Shown here piece after piece: positions 25,989 through 33,804 of a DNA stretch of 64,000 bases; position 1 is the first letter of the stretch; each line of letters begins with the position of its first letter. The translations under genes were made by a program, and so were the position numbers. This stretch comes from Pseudotamlana haliotis (GTDB lineage Bacteria; Bacteroidota; Bacteroidia; Flavobacteriales; Flavobacteriaceae). Below the pieces are notes generated by a model, which worked only from the letters and a program-made list of their open reading frames with translations, ran no database searches and was not told the DNA's origin. The stretch covers positions 62,001 through 126,000 of the forward strand of contig NZ_WAAT01000022.1 in NCBI RefSeq assembly GCF_008806375.1, given 5' to 3'.

Positions 25989-26555
25989 CTAAAACTTTAT
26001 ACCTAGACTTATTCCAAATCCTTTAAACAAAACACTAACAGGCGTTTCATTCCCAAAGATTAAAGGCTCTGCATCTTCAAGGTTTAAAGAATTTATATCT
26101 CCATAAACATTAAGATTTAAATTAAATTTGTCTGTTTTCAAAACTGGAAAACCTATCCCAAGTCTTGCATTATCGCCATTTTTAAACTTATCCTTATTAA
26201 AAGATAAGTTTCCAGCATAACGGACATAAGCAAAAACATTATCATCATCTACAAAATAATATTTCAAATTACCCCCAACACGAAAAATAACGAACCCTCC
26301 ACCAAATTGGTTTTGTATTCCTGCTAAAGCCCCCACACTTAATTTTTTAAAGACTAAGTAGTTTATAGAATATTGTCCACCTATAGATGGTTTAGAGTCT
26401 AAAGAAATAGTGGTACTTAAACCCTCAAATCGATAAAGATAGTCTATGTTATTTGGTACAGTAAAGTCAACCGAAGCACTTGAAAACCATTTTTCCTGCG
26501 AATAACTATTTATATAAAGCAAGGAAACTATTGTAATTAAAATTAGCTTTTTCAT
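25989..26555 (-). CDS. Small outer-membrane beta-barrel protein (mobile-unit cargo)
   Basis: 188 residues from the ATG at 26555, chosen because it starts a clear signal peptide (MKKLILITIVSLLYINSYSQ); a longer in-frame start exists at 26606. The mature part alternates short strands and turns (SIGGQYSINYLVFKKLSVGA, LKYYFVDDDNVFAYVRYAGN) and ends SLGIKF, the pattern of an 8-10 stranded barrel. No family name can be given. It lies 18 bases downstream of the decayed lipoprotein gene, so the two probably formed an operon. This cargo gene has no visible lesion. Confidence 0.7.
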   Translation of the reverse strand: MKKLILITIVSLLYINSYSQEKWFSSASVDFTVPNNIDYLYRFEGLSTTISLDSKPSIGGQYSINYLVFKKLSVGALAGIQNQFGGGFVIFRVGGNLKYYFVDDDNVFAYVRYAGNLSFNKDKFKNGDNARLGIGFPVLKTDKFNLNLNVYGDINSLNLEDAEPLIFGNETPVSVLFKGFGISLGIKF

Positions 26556-26572
26556 AATGATGAATTTATTTA

Positions 26573-28251
26573 TTAATCTTTTGCAATTACCCTGCTTCCT
26601 CTCCAAGTACTTCCTCGTCTAGCAAGAGCGTAAAAATCTAAATCAAAATAAGTATATTCCCTAAAATGTTGACTTACTGGACCTGCATAGTTGAATTTCC
26701 ATCCGCTTTTATCGCCCCACACAAAACCTATCTCAAAATTCGGACCACTATTGTAAAGTGTATTTTTAATGTAATTAGAGTTCCTCTTACGGCTAATTTT
26801 ACCGAAATAAACAACCTCTATTCGATTATAGTCATGTTGATAGATTACAGAAAATTCCTTTTCCTGCGCCCCACTATTTGTAACACTTGAGGATTCTAAA
26901 AAATCTATTCCCATTTTATACAAAGACTTTATAGTACTATTATTAACAATATCACCTGTAGTTACCGAAATTCCATTTTTTAAACCATCTATATTATTCA
27001 ATCGAGGAATATAAATATTTAAAATTTCCTTTTGTTCGAATTTAATAAACGGCAACCCCACATCTTTATAATTTAATTGTGCATCAACATAATGAGACCC
27101 ATTAATACTATTTTTTATTTTAAAACTACCATCCCACATATAAATAGGGCTTTGATATGAATTAGGAGGGAACAATTGTGGGTGAGAATAAGAAGTTATT
27201 TCAGGTTGAGGCATATTATATCGCAATAAAATTCGATTGATGCCTAACACTAATTCATCTGATTCAGAAGCCCACCATATACCTAATGTTTTTGTTTGAG
27301 TTTTAGCTTGTACACCAACAGACTCATAAAAGAAATAATCTTGACTCCAAAATTCCGTTTTAATTCTACGTCTACTATCAAAATAATCTACACATACGTA
27401 TGTTGTTCCTAAGATGTTTTGTGTCCAAGGCTGATAATGTTTACACGCAGTCAAATTATTAATTAAATTATAAAGTTTCTCATCTTCAGAAATTTGTGTT
27501 GTAGGAGTTGATGTTGGGATAATTGGCGAAAAACTGTTACTTAACTGACATGCATTAAGTTGAGCAGGGGCAACATATAAAAATGCATCATCTGCAATCA
27601 TTCTAGTACCACTATTTATAGTTCTTTCATCGCAATACCCTTGATATTCCAATGTAACTGGAGCTGCTTTTGAAAGGGAAGAATTTTATTATCCTTTTTC
27701 ATTATTTTATCATAGGCTTGAAATAATGAAGCAGAATCCTTTACATGAGAAAAAAATATTCCTTTTCTTTTCGAAAACTTATAAAGCGTGTCATTTACTA
27801 TAATTTCATCTTTTTGATTTAAAAAAGCCCCCACTAAAGGGTCTGATATAAAATCTTCTTCTTCTACTATACCATTGTTTTTTCCTTTACCTTTCTTGTA
27901 CAATGATGTAGTTTCTCCCATTTCAACCTTTTGAATAATCTCCTTTCAAAGTTGTTCTTTCAATAATTCATTTTTAGGACTAACAATAGGTTTATGAGAA
28001 CGAAACCCTTTTTCGTAATAACCCTCTAAATTGTTTCCAATTACTTCAACATTTTCCTGTTTTAATTGTTCCATAGTAGATTCAAAATCTTCTCTAGACG
28101 AGAAAACAAACCTCCCATTTTTAACATTTGCATCAATTTTTGATGAAGATGAATTACTGTTTTTATAGTCATATAAATCCACATCTTCCTTTTGACAAGA
28201 TGCTAAGATAATTACTAAAATTACTAAAATTTGATATTTGAAAATTTTCAT
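26573..28251 (-). pseudogene. Surface lipoprotein gene broken by an in-frame TGA and a frameshift (cargo)
   Basis: Three reading frames form one gene of about 560 codons. It begins with a lipoprotein signal (lipobox ILASC, Cys19) and a segment NGRFVFSSREDFESTM common in Bacteroidota lipoproteins of unknown function. At 27946-27948 a TGA splits ...LLKEQL from KEIIQKVEMGET in the same frame. Near 27670 a one-base loss after KILPF shifts the frame; restoring it gives KAAPVTLEYQGYCDERT and runs to the end at 26573. The C-terminal half is Tyr/Trp-rich. No function can be assigned. Confidence 0.75.
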
Positions 28252-28567
28252 ATGATTATTCTTTTTACGCTTTTATTTATATTAATTATTAAAATTCTCA
28301 TTAACAGCTAATGAGAATTTAGCTAGTTTTTTACCTGAATCTAACGCCACTATTTCAGGTGTATTTCCAAGGTTTCCGATTAACTACACTTTGTTTTTTA
28401 ATGAATTCGTAACGCAATAATTGATAGGTGAATTCTTACGTAAAGATAAGATTTTTACGTTAAACATGCAGCGTAAAAAACATAAAATTGTTTGAGGGTT
28501 TTTCTAAAAAGTATGGTTGCAGTTTTAAATTATCTATGATATAATACTTTCTTTTTATTATTTTCCA
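28252..28567. other. Gene-free stretch inside the mobile unit
   Basis: 316 bases, AT-rich, with no plausible gene. It holds a perfect 12-bp hairpin stem at 28292-28320 (core AATTCTCATTA / TAATGAGAATT) and a second short inverted repeat around 28436-28460 (ACGTAAA / TTTACGT). It would be the upstream region of the decayed lipoprotein gene; no confident promoter was identified. Confidence 0.5.
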
Positions 28568-29091
28568 TTGTTGTCCGATAAAAATCGGAATTAGCTGAAA
28601 TCGCTTTGTTCTGCTTTATTTTATTGATATTGCCATGCTTTTTGAAAATAGAATCTCACTATGGATCAAAAAGGCTTAATTGTCCAGTATTTTTAGTTGT
28701 GATTTCTTCCCATTTAGCTTCTGGGTTTTTCAGGATTTTGAAAAGGTCTATATAGGTCATTAAATGATATCGGATAACGGACATCATATTGGAATACGTC
28801 CAATTTCTTTGGGCTTTTCTTTGAATCACAAGCATAATGAGCTGGACTATCAAACTGACCTAGACTTGTATTTTGATGGCATTTTGATTGTCGCCTAGAA
28901 AATACTTTAAGGGAAAGTTCTGTTTAATCAGCTTGAACATCGTCTCGATCTGCCACCTGTTTTATTATAGGGTGTCCGCTAAAGTTTTTACTTTTATTCA
29001 TATCTCGAATCTGTGGTAACTTTAAGATATAAAATAAGCGGGAATTCCTATCTTGGAAATCCGCTTTTAAAATCTTTTATCGGACACTACT
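28568..29091 (-). mobile_element. Miniature IS4-family element, copy 2
   Basis: 524 bases, same orientation and same internal deletion junction as copy 1, with about fifteen substitutions and two compensating one-base indels by eye. The start of the transposase reads MNKSKNFSGHPIIKQ before it leaves frame. The C-terminal remnant has NRWQIETMFKLIKQ, then a TAG after IQV, and ends FDP (stop at 28659). The shared deletion shows the miniature form existed before the two copies came to flank this segment. Confidence 0.85.
28659..29001 (-). pseudogene. Transposase remnant in IS copy 2
   Basis: It begins at the ATG at 29001, runs 15 plausible transposase codons, then crosses the deletion junction into the C-terminal part in another frame. 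A TAG follows IQV. The Asp-containing catalytic regions are absent, so it is non-functional; any movement would need transposase supplied in trans. Confidence 0.8.
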
Positions 29092-29103
29092 GATTTACAA
29101 ACA
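29092..29103 (+). repeat. Right copy of 12-bp direct repeat (target-site duplication)
   Basis: GATTTACAAACA directly abuts the right end of copy 2 and is identical to 25444-25455. It marks the outer boundary of the mobile unit. Confidence 0.85.
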
Positions 29104-29390
29104 GGTATCGCATTTTGGTTGGTTTAATATTATTTGTGTGGCATATGCATGTTCTATTGTTTTCCTAGCTATGAATATTAAATCAAGGTTTCAAATTTCA
29201 TGAAATTGCTTAGTACAAGTTTTTTTTCTAAATGCTAATATTTTTAAATTGCTTGTTATTATTCCGATACGGGTGATTGGAGGTAGGCTTGATGTATACA
29301 AAAGTTGTTAAATTACTAACCGAACTAAACCTATATTACTCAAATGCTTATATTTGGAAATTGTGATAACTAACAACCTACCTTTTTACT
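29104..29390. other. Upstream region of the PorP/SprF gene
   Basis: 287 bases without a gene. A TATATTTG at 29349-29356 matches the -7 consensus and lies 35 bases before the PorP/SprF start, but no TTG element is seen at the right distance. Nothing else recognised. Confidence 0.4.
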
Positions 29391-30401
29391 ATGAAATTTA
29401 AAACCTTTATGATTACCCTCTTTGTGGTAATAAATTGTCAGGTCTTTTATTCACAGGAAGGCATGCCTATTTATGCAGATTATTTGAGTGATAACTACTA
29501 TCTCATACATCCTTCTATGGCTGGAGCAGCCAATTGTGCTAAAATAAGGGTTACTGCTAGACAGCAATGGTTTGGGCAAGAAGATGCTCCAAAATTGTTA
29601 ACTATGAGTGTGAATAGTAAAATTGGAGAAAGCAATTCTGCTATTGGAGGTATTGTATATGCCGATAACAATGGCTATCATTCTCAAAAAGGCGCCTATG
29701 CCACCTACGCACATCATCTTATGTTTTCCCGAAGTACTACAGATTTAAACATGCTATCTTTTGGTTTAAGTGCTGGGTTTTTACAGTATCAATTGGATGA
29801 AAGAGATTTTTTAAATGATGTACCTGTTCGTGATCCAATAATTGATGGTGTTGTACAAAGTGAGACTAATTTTAATCTAGATTTTGGTTTTTCATATCAT
29901 TATTTAGATTTTTATGCCCATGCTACGGTTAAAAACTTACTTAATAATTCTGGGGTTAATAACGATCTTCAAATTACAAGTAACTTAAGACGTTTCTTAT
30001 TTTCTACAGGATATGTTTATAACAAAATGGGGAGCTCCTGGGCTTTTGAACCTTCTGTGTTATACCAATATAAATCTGGAACTAAAGAAAGTATTATTGA
30101 TTTAAATGCTAAGGCCTATAAAACTATGGAATTCGGACAATTATGGGCTGGGTTATCTTATAGACAAAGCTTAGATGGTGCTGAATACCTTACAGATTCA
30201 GGATCTATCAGAAGTCAGAAACTCAATCAAATTACACCTATAGTTGGTGTTAACTACAATAAGTTTATGTTTGCTTATACTTATACCTACCAAACTAATG
30301 ATGTGGTGTTTACTAATGGTGGTTTTCATCAATTATCTTTAGGGTATAATTTTAATTGTGCGCCTAAACGTTACCAATGTCTTTGTCCCGCTGTAAATTA
30401 A
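29391..30401 (+). CDS. PorP/SprF-family type IX secretion membrane protein
   Basis: 336 residues with a signal peptide (cleavage near FYSQ) and the family hallmarks: an early NYYLIHPSMAGAANCAKIRVTARQQW-like segment (about residues 35-60, consensus N-P-A-x-A-G then R-x-Q-W) and a run of beta strands ending in LSLGYNFNC. SprF-type proteins are outer-membrane barrels that help export or anchor particular type IX substrates. They are usually encoded next to their adhesin partner; none is here, and the gene sits alone beside the mobile unit. The last residues (CAPKRYQCLCPAVN) are Cys-rich. Confidence 0.9.
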   Translation: MKFKTFMITLFVVINCQVFYSQEGMPIYADYLSDNYYLIHPSMAGAANCAKIRVTARQQWFGQEDAPKLLTMSVNSKIGESNSAIGGIVYADNNGYHSQKGAYATYAHHLMFSRSTTDLNMLSFGLSAGFLQYQLDERDFLNDVPVRDPIIDGVVQSETNFNLDFGFSYHYLDFYAHATVKNLLNNSGVNNDLQITSNLRRFLFSTGYVYNKMGSSWAFEPSVLYQYKSGTKESIIDLNAKAYKTMEFGQLWAGLSYRQSLDGAEYLTDSGSIRSQKLNQITPIVGVNYNKFMFAYTYTYQTNDVVFTNGGFHQLSLGYNFNCAPKRYQCLCPAVN

Positions 30402-30435
30402 TGGTTAACTTTAAGGCTTAAAAAATCCTATTCTT

Positions 30436-30948
30436 ATGCCTGTAATAATGCCCGTAAACGGAAAATCTCCACAAATACCAGAAGATTGTTTTATCGCAGA
30501 AAACGCCACCATTGTTGGTGATGTAACTATGGGTAATCAAGGTAGTATTTGGTTTAGTGCCGTAATACGTGGTGATGTGAACTATATTAAAATGGGCAAC
30601 AAGGTAAATGTTCAAGATGGTGCCGTTATTCACGCTACTTACTTGACGGCTCCTACTAATATTGGAAACAATGTTTCTATTGGTCACAATGCCTTGGTTC
30701 ACGGTTGTACTATACATGATAATGTCCTCATCGGGATGGGAAGTATTGTTATGGATGGCTGCGTGGTTGAAAGCAATAGTATAATTGCCGCAGGAGCTGT
30801 AGTGACTAAAAACACAAGAGTAGAGGCTGGTAGTATTTATGCCGGTGTGCCAGCTAAGAAAGTAAAAGATATTAGTAAAGAACTTATTTCTGGTGAAATA
30901 AATCGTATTGCCGATAATTATATCAAATACTCCAGTTGGTTTAAGTAG
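30436..30948 (+). CDS. Gamma-carbonic anhydrase-like hexapeptide-repeat protein
   Basis: 170 residues built from left-handed beta-helix hexapeptide repeats (for example NATIVGDVTMGNQGSIWFSA). The histidines expected to bind zinc in the gamma-carbonic anhydrase/PaaY/YrdA group are present in VIHAT and IGHNALVHGC. The usual RGD segment is present (VIRGDVN). It is probably a metal-binding trimer, but many relatives lack proven carbonic anhydrase activity, so the reaction is uncertain. Confidence 0.88.
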   Translation: MPVIMPVNGKSPQIPEDCFIAENATIVGDVTMGNQGSIWFSAVIRGDVNYIKMGNKVNVQDGAVIHATYLTAPTNIGNNVSIGHNALVHGCTIHDNVLIGMGSIVMDGCVVESNSIIAAGAVVTKNTRVEAGSIYAGVPAKKVKDISKELISGEINRIADNYIKYSSWFK

Positions 30949-30974
30949 TAAAATCTATACAATTATTTGTTTTT

Positions 30975-31125
30975 GGCGTTACCACAAGGGTCGCGTCTTC
31001 CGCTATATCTTTTTGTGCCTTTCTGTTTAATGAATCCCTGTAAATATCCTGTTACTGTATCTATACTTTATTTAGGTGATATTTAAGGTTTAGCACAAAA
31101 AGGATGCCGCTGCAACCGCTAACGC
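30975..31125. repeat. Imperfect palindromic REP-like element
   Basis: The left arm (30975-31019, GGCGTTA...CTTTTTGTGCC) and right arm (31093-31125, GCACAAAAAGGATG...TAACGC) are imperfect inverted copies around a 73-base centre. Similar GCGTTA / CTTTTTGTGC palindromes are, from memory, dispersed in other Flavobacteriaceae genomes. It sits between convergent genes (the carbonic anhydrase-like gene and murI), a typical REP location. Confidence 0.55.
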
Positions 31126-31153
31126 AGATTGAAACTTGATATGATGCGATTTA

Positions 31154-31933
31154 CTAAAAATCGAGATGCGATACCCTTTGAGAGTGACCCAGTAATGCTT
31201 TCATAACTTCAGGGTTGGTATTTGTGAAAAATTCCGTTTGACCAAACCGGTGTTGCGTATTAAGTAAATTATTTTCTACTAAAACATGTTTTGTTTGTTT
31301 GGCAACGGCTTCACCAGAATCAATTATTTTTATTTGTGCTGGGAGTAATTCTATTAAAATTGGGATGAGGTAAGGGTAGTGCGTACATCCTAGTACTAGA
31401 TAGTCTATATCAGCCTCCACCATAGGTTTTAAGTAAATGCTTAATAGCGCTTTCATCTCATCGCTGTATAACTTGCCACTTTCTATAAGTTCCACAATGC
31501 CATTACCATGCTGTTCAATAATGTTTGTGGTACTGGCAAACAGAAGTGAGGTTTTATGAAATAGCTTACTACTTAAGGTGCCTTTGGTAGCAAGAATACC
31601 TATTGTATGGGTTTTGCTATGTAATGCGGCTGGTTTTATGGCAGGCTCTATACCTATAAAGGGTAAGTTATAATTTAATCTGAGGTAATCAATAGCATTG
31701 GTTGTCGCCGTATTACAGGCCACAACAATAAGCTTACACCCTTGATTGATTAAATAGTCGGTATTCTTAATGCTAAGGTCTAAAATGGCTGCTTTACCTT
31801 TTGGACCATAAGGCGCATTTTTACTATCAGCAAGATAGATCATGTCTTCATTAGGAAGTAATTGCTGTACCTCTTTCCAAATGGAAGTGCCTCCTACACC
31901 AGAATCAAAAATGCCAATAGGTTGTTTGTTCAT
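31154..31933 (-). CDS. murI: Glutamate racemase
   Basis: 259 residues. It makes D-glutamate for peptidoglycan. Both catalytic cysteines are present: Cys73 in VVACNTATTNA and Cys183 in LVLGCTHYPYL. The N-terminal IFDSGVGG (Asp10-Ser11) is the substrate-binding motif. It is the last gene of the envelope run on this strand, after the second Skp-like gene and a hairpin at 31951-31977. Confidence 0.97.
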   Translation of the reverse strand: MNKQPIGIFDSGVGGTSIWKEVQQLLPNEDMIYLADSKNAPYGPKGKAAILDLSIKNTDYLINQGCKLIVVACNTATTNAIDYLRLNYNLPFIGIEPAIKPAALHSKTHTIGILATKGTLSSKLFHKTSLLFASTTNIIEQHGNGIVELIESGKLYSDEMKALLSIYLKPMVEADIDYLVLGCTHYPYLIPILIELLPAQIKIIDSGEAVAKQTKHVLVENNLLNTQHRFGQTEFFTNTNPEVMKALLGHSQRVSHLDF

Positions 31934-31950
31934 TGTATTTCAAAAATAAA

Positions 31951-31977
31951 AAAGCTGCCTATAACATAGACAGCTTT
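31951..31977 (-). terminator. Hairpin between the second OmpH gene and murI
   Basis: The minus strand reads AAAGCTG ... CAGCTTT with an inner CTA/TAG pairing, followed by a T-rich tail. It probably ends or attenuates the bamA-ompH transcript before murI; it sits 18 bases upstream of the murI start codon, so murI may depend on read-through or its own promoter. Confidence 0.65.
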
Positions 31978-32010
31978 AAATATAATTTATTTTTAAACTT
32001 TAAGATCTAA

Positions 32011-32511
32011 TTAGATGCCTAATTTTTTCTTTACGTCTGCTAAGATGTCTTTTCCATCAGCAACGATTAAAGTAGCTGCAGGAAGTACATAGTCGTAACC
32101 TTGTGCTTTTGCTACTTCCGCAATAGCTTTCATAGCTTTTTCTTGAATAGGCTTAAATAATTCAGCCTCTTTTTTGGCGATGTCTTGTTGAGCATCAGAT
32201 CTGAATTGTTGGATACGTTGTTGTTTTTCTTGTAACTCTAAACCTCTTTTTTGGTTTTCTTCATCTGTTTTAGTTGCCGCTTCAGCTTCGTATTGCTTTA
32301 CTGTGTTTTGGTATTCAGTAATTGAAGCTTGAATATCAGTTTGGTATGTTTTACCAAGTGTTTCAATCTCTGATTGTGCAGTTTTAGCTTCTGGCATGGC
32401 AGCGATTAATTCTTGAACATTTATATGTGCAATCTTGCTTTGTGCTTGTGTAAAACTAACTGATACAATACATAATGCAGTTGCTAATAATAAATTTTTT
32501 AATTGTTTCAT
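32011..32511 (-). CDS. OmpH/Skp-family periplasmic chaperone (short)
   Basis: 166 residues: signal peptide (MKQLKNLLLATALCIVSVSF, cleavage near TQAQ), then a long helical hairpin rich in Gln/Lys/Glu (about residues 45-125) and a short body ending in the family's YVLPAATLIVADG segment. Skp chaperones form trimers that hold unfolded outer-membrane proteins on the way to BamA. It lies downstream of bamA and a longer paralogue, which supports that role. Confidence 0.92.
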   Translation of the reverse strand: MKQLKNLLLATALCIVSVSFTQAQSKIAHINVQELIAAMPEAKTAQSEIETLGKTYQTDIQASITEYQNTVKQYEAEAATKTDEENQKRGLELQEKQQRIQQFRSDAQQDIAKKEAELFKPIQEKAMKAIAEVAKAQGYDYVLPAATLIVADGKDILADVKKKLGI

Positions 32512-32542
32512 TTTTAATAGTATTAAGTGTGTTATAAATTGA

Positions 32543-33637
32543 TTATTTGTTTTGGTTTATACTGTCGTTAGCGCGTTGGCGCTCTTCTAATATTTTTCGT
32601 TTTCGTTCTTCTAATTCGCGTTTTCTAGCTTCGCGATCGGCTAATTTTTTTTGCCTGTTTTCTTCTATAAGTTGCTCTCTTGTTTTTGTTTCTGGAGCGG
32701 CTTCTTTTTCTTCTTCACTTTTTAAAGTTTCGGTATTCGGAGCTTCTTCTCCTGGAGTCACACCATTTCTAGCATCTATTTTTGCCTGCTGAGCACGTTC
32801 TCTTTCTTCTATAATTTTCTGGCGTCTTTCAGCAGCCTCTTGTTTCTTTAATTCTCGTGCTGTTAAAGCTGCTTTCCGTCTTGCTTCAACAATACTATCA
32901 CGCTCAGATTTTTTAGCTTCTAACGCGGCTTCTCGAGCATCAAGCTCTTCATTGACTTCAGGAATCAATTCTTCTTCCTCTGCCGCTTTACGTTGTGCTC
33001 TGTTTTGAGCTTGAGTTCTTTTTGCCGATCTCGTAATACTTCTTAATATTTGCTCACTTAAATTATAGCGCTTTGCTGAAAATAGCATGGTGGCATCCGA
33101 TGATTTGTCAAATATAAAATCATACTTTTTACCTTCAGCAATGTCTTGAACCGCAGCAAAAATTTGATCTTGAATAGGTTGCATAAGCTGTCTTCTTTGT
33201 ATGAACAAATCGCCGTTAGGGCCAAATCGTTTTTGCTGATAATCTAAAATTTCACTTTCTTCAAAATCGATATCCTCTTCACGTTCTTTAATAAGTTCTT
33301 CAGTTAAAAGGACTTTTTCAGTGGTAAGGTCATTTCGCTTTTGTTCAACTGCTTTTAGTTTTTCATGGATTTCATTTTTCCACTTTTCAGCTTTTTGATC
33401 CAATTGATGTGAGGCTTCTTGATACTCAGGGACATTCTCTAAAATGTACTCGGTGTCAATATACCCAATTCTTACACCACGTTGTGCATGTGATGTAAAG
33501 CATATGCTTATTGTTAATATCAGTAAAAAAAGAACGTTATTATTAATATGTTTCAATAGGTTTCTATTCTGGTTAACTGGCAACGGGCTCATGTTTTTTT
33601 TATTAAGGTTTTCTTTTTTTAATAAGGCTCGTGTCAT
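32543..33637 (-). CDS. OmpH/Skp-family periplasmic chaperone with long charged C-terminal tail
   Basis: Up to 364 residues. The start is uncertain: the signal-like hydrophobic segment NVLFLLILTISICFTSHAQ begins about 34 residues in, so starts at 33592 or later are likely. Residues about 50-215 are the OmpH/Skp domain (RIGYIDTEYILENVPEYQEA, then a coiled coil, then YDFIFDKSSDATMLFSA). The remaining ~150 residues are an extremely charged Arg/Lys/Glu/Ala coiled coil (ERERAQQAKI, REARKRELEERKRK). The tail is unlike E. coli Skp, but such tails occur in Bacteroidota. Confidence 0.9.
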   Translation of the reverse strand: MTRALLKKENLNKKNMSPLPVNQNRNLLKHINNNVLFLLILTISICFTSHAQRGVRIGYIDTEYILENVPEYQEASHQLDQKAEKWKNEIHEKLKAVEQKRNDLTTEKVLLTEELIKEREEDIDFEESEILDYQQKRFGPNGDLFIQRRQLMQPIQDQIFAAVQDIAEGKKYDFIFDKSSDATMLFSAKRYNLSEQILRSITRSAKRTQAQNRAQRKAAEEEELIPEVNEELDAREAALEAKKSERDSIVEARRKAALTARELKKQEAAERRQKIIEERERAQQAKIDARNGVTPGEEAPNTETLKSEEEKEAAPETKTREQLIEENRQKKLADREARKRELEERKRKILEERQRANDSINQNK

Positions 33638-33804
33638 TTGGTTAATGTTTAGTATGTGGTCTGTTAAGCTCTAAAAAAGACTGTCAATTTATCGGTTTTA
33701 GAAAGCAATCTTCAAAATTAACGAAATATAATCTTAAAAATTTTAAATCCCATATAAAACATTGAAAGTGTTATTAGAAAATACCGTGCCAAATATTAAG
33801 TACA

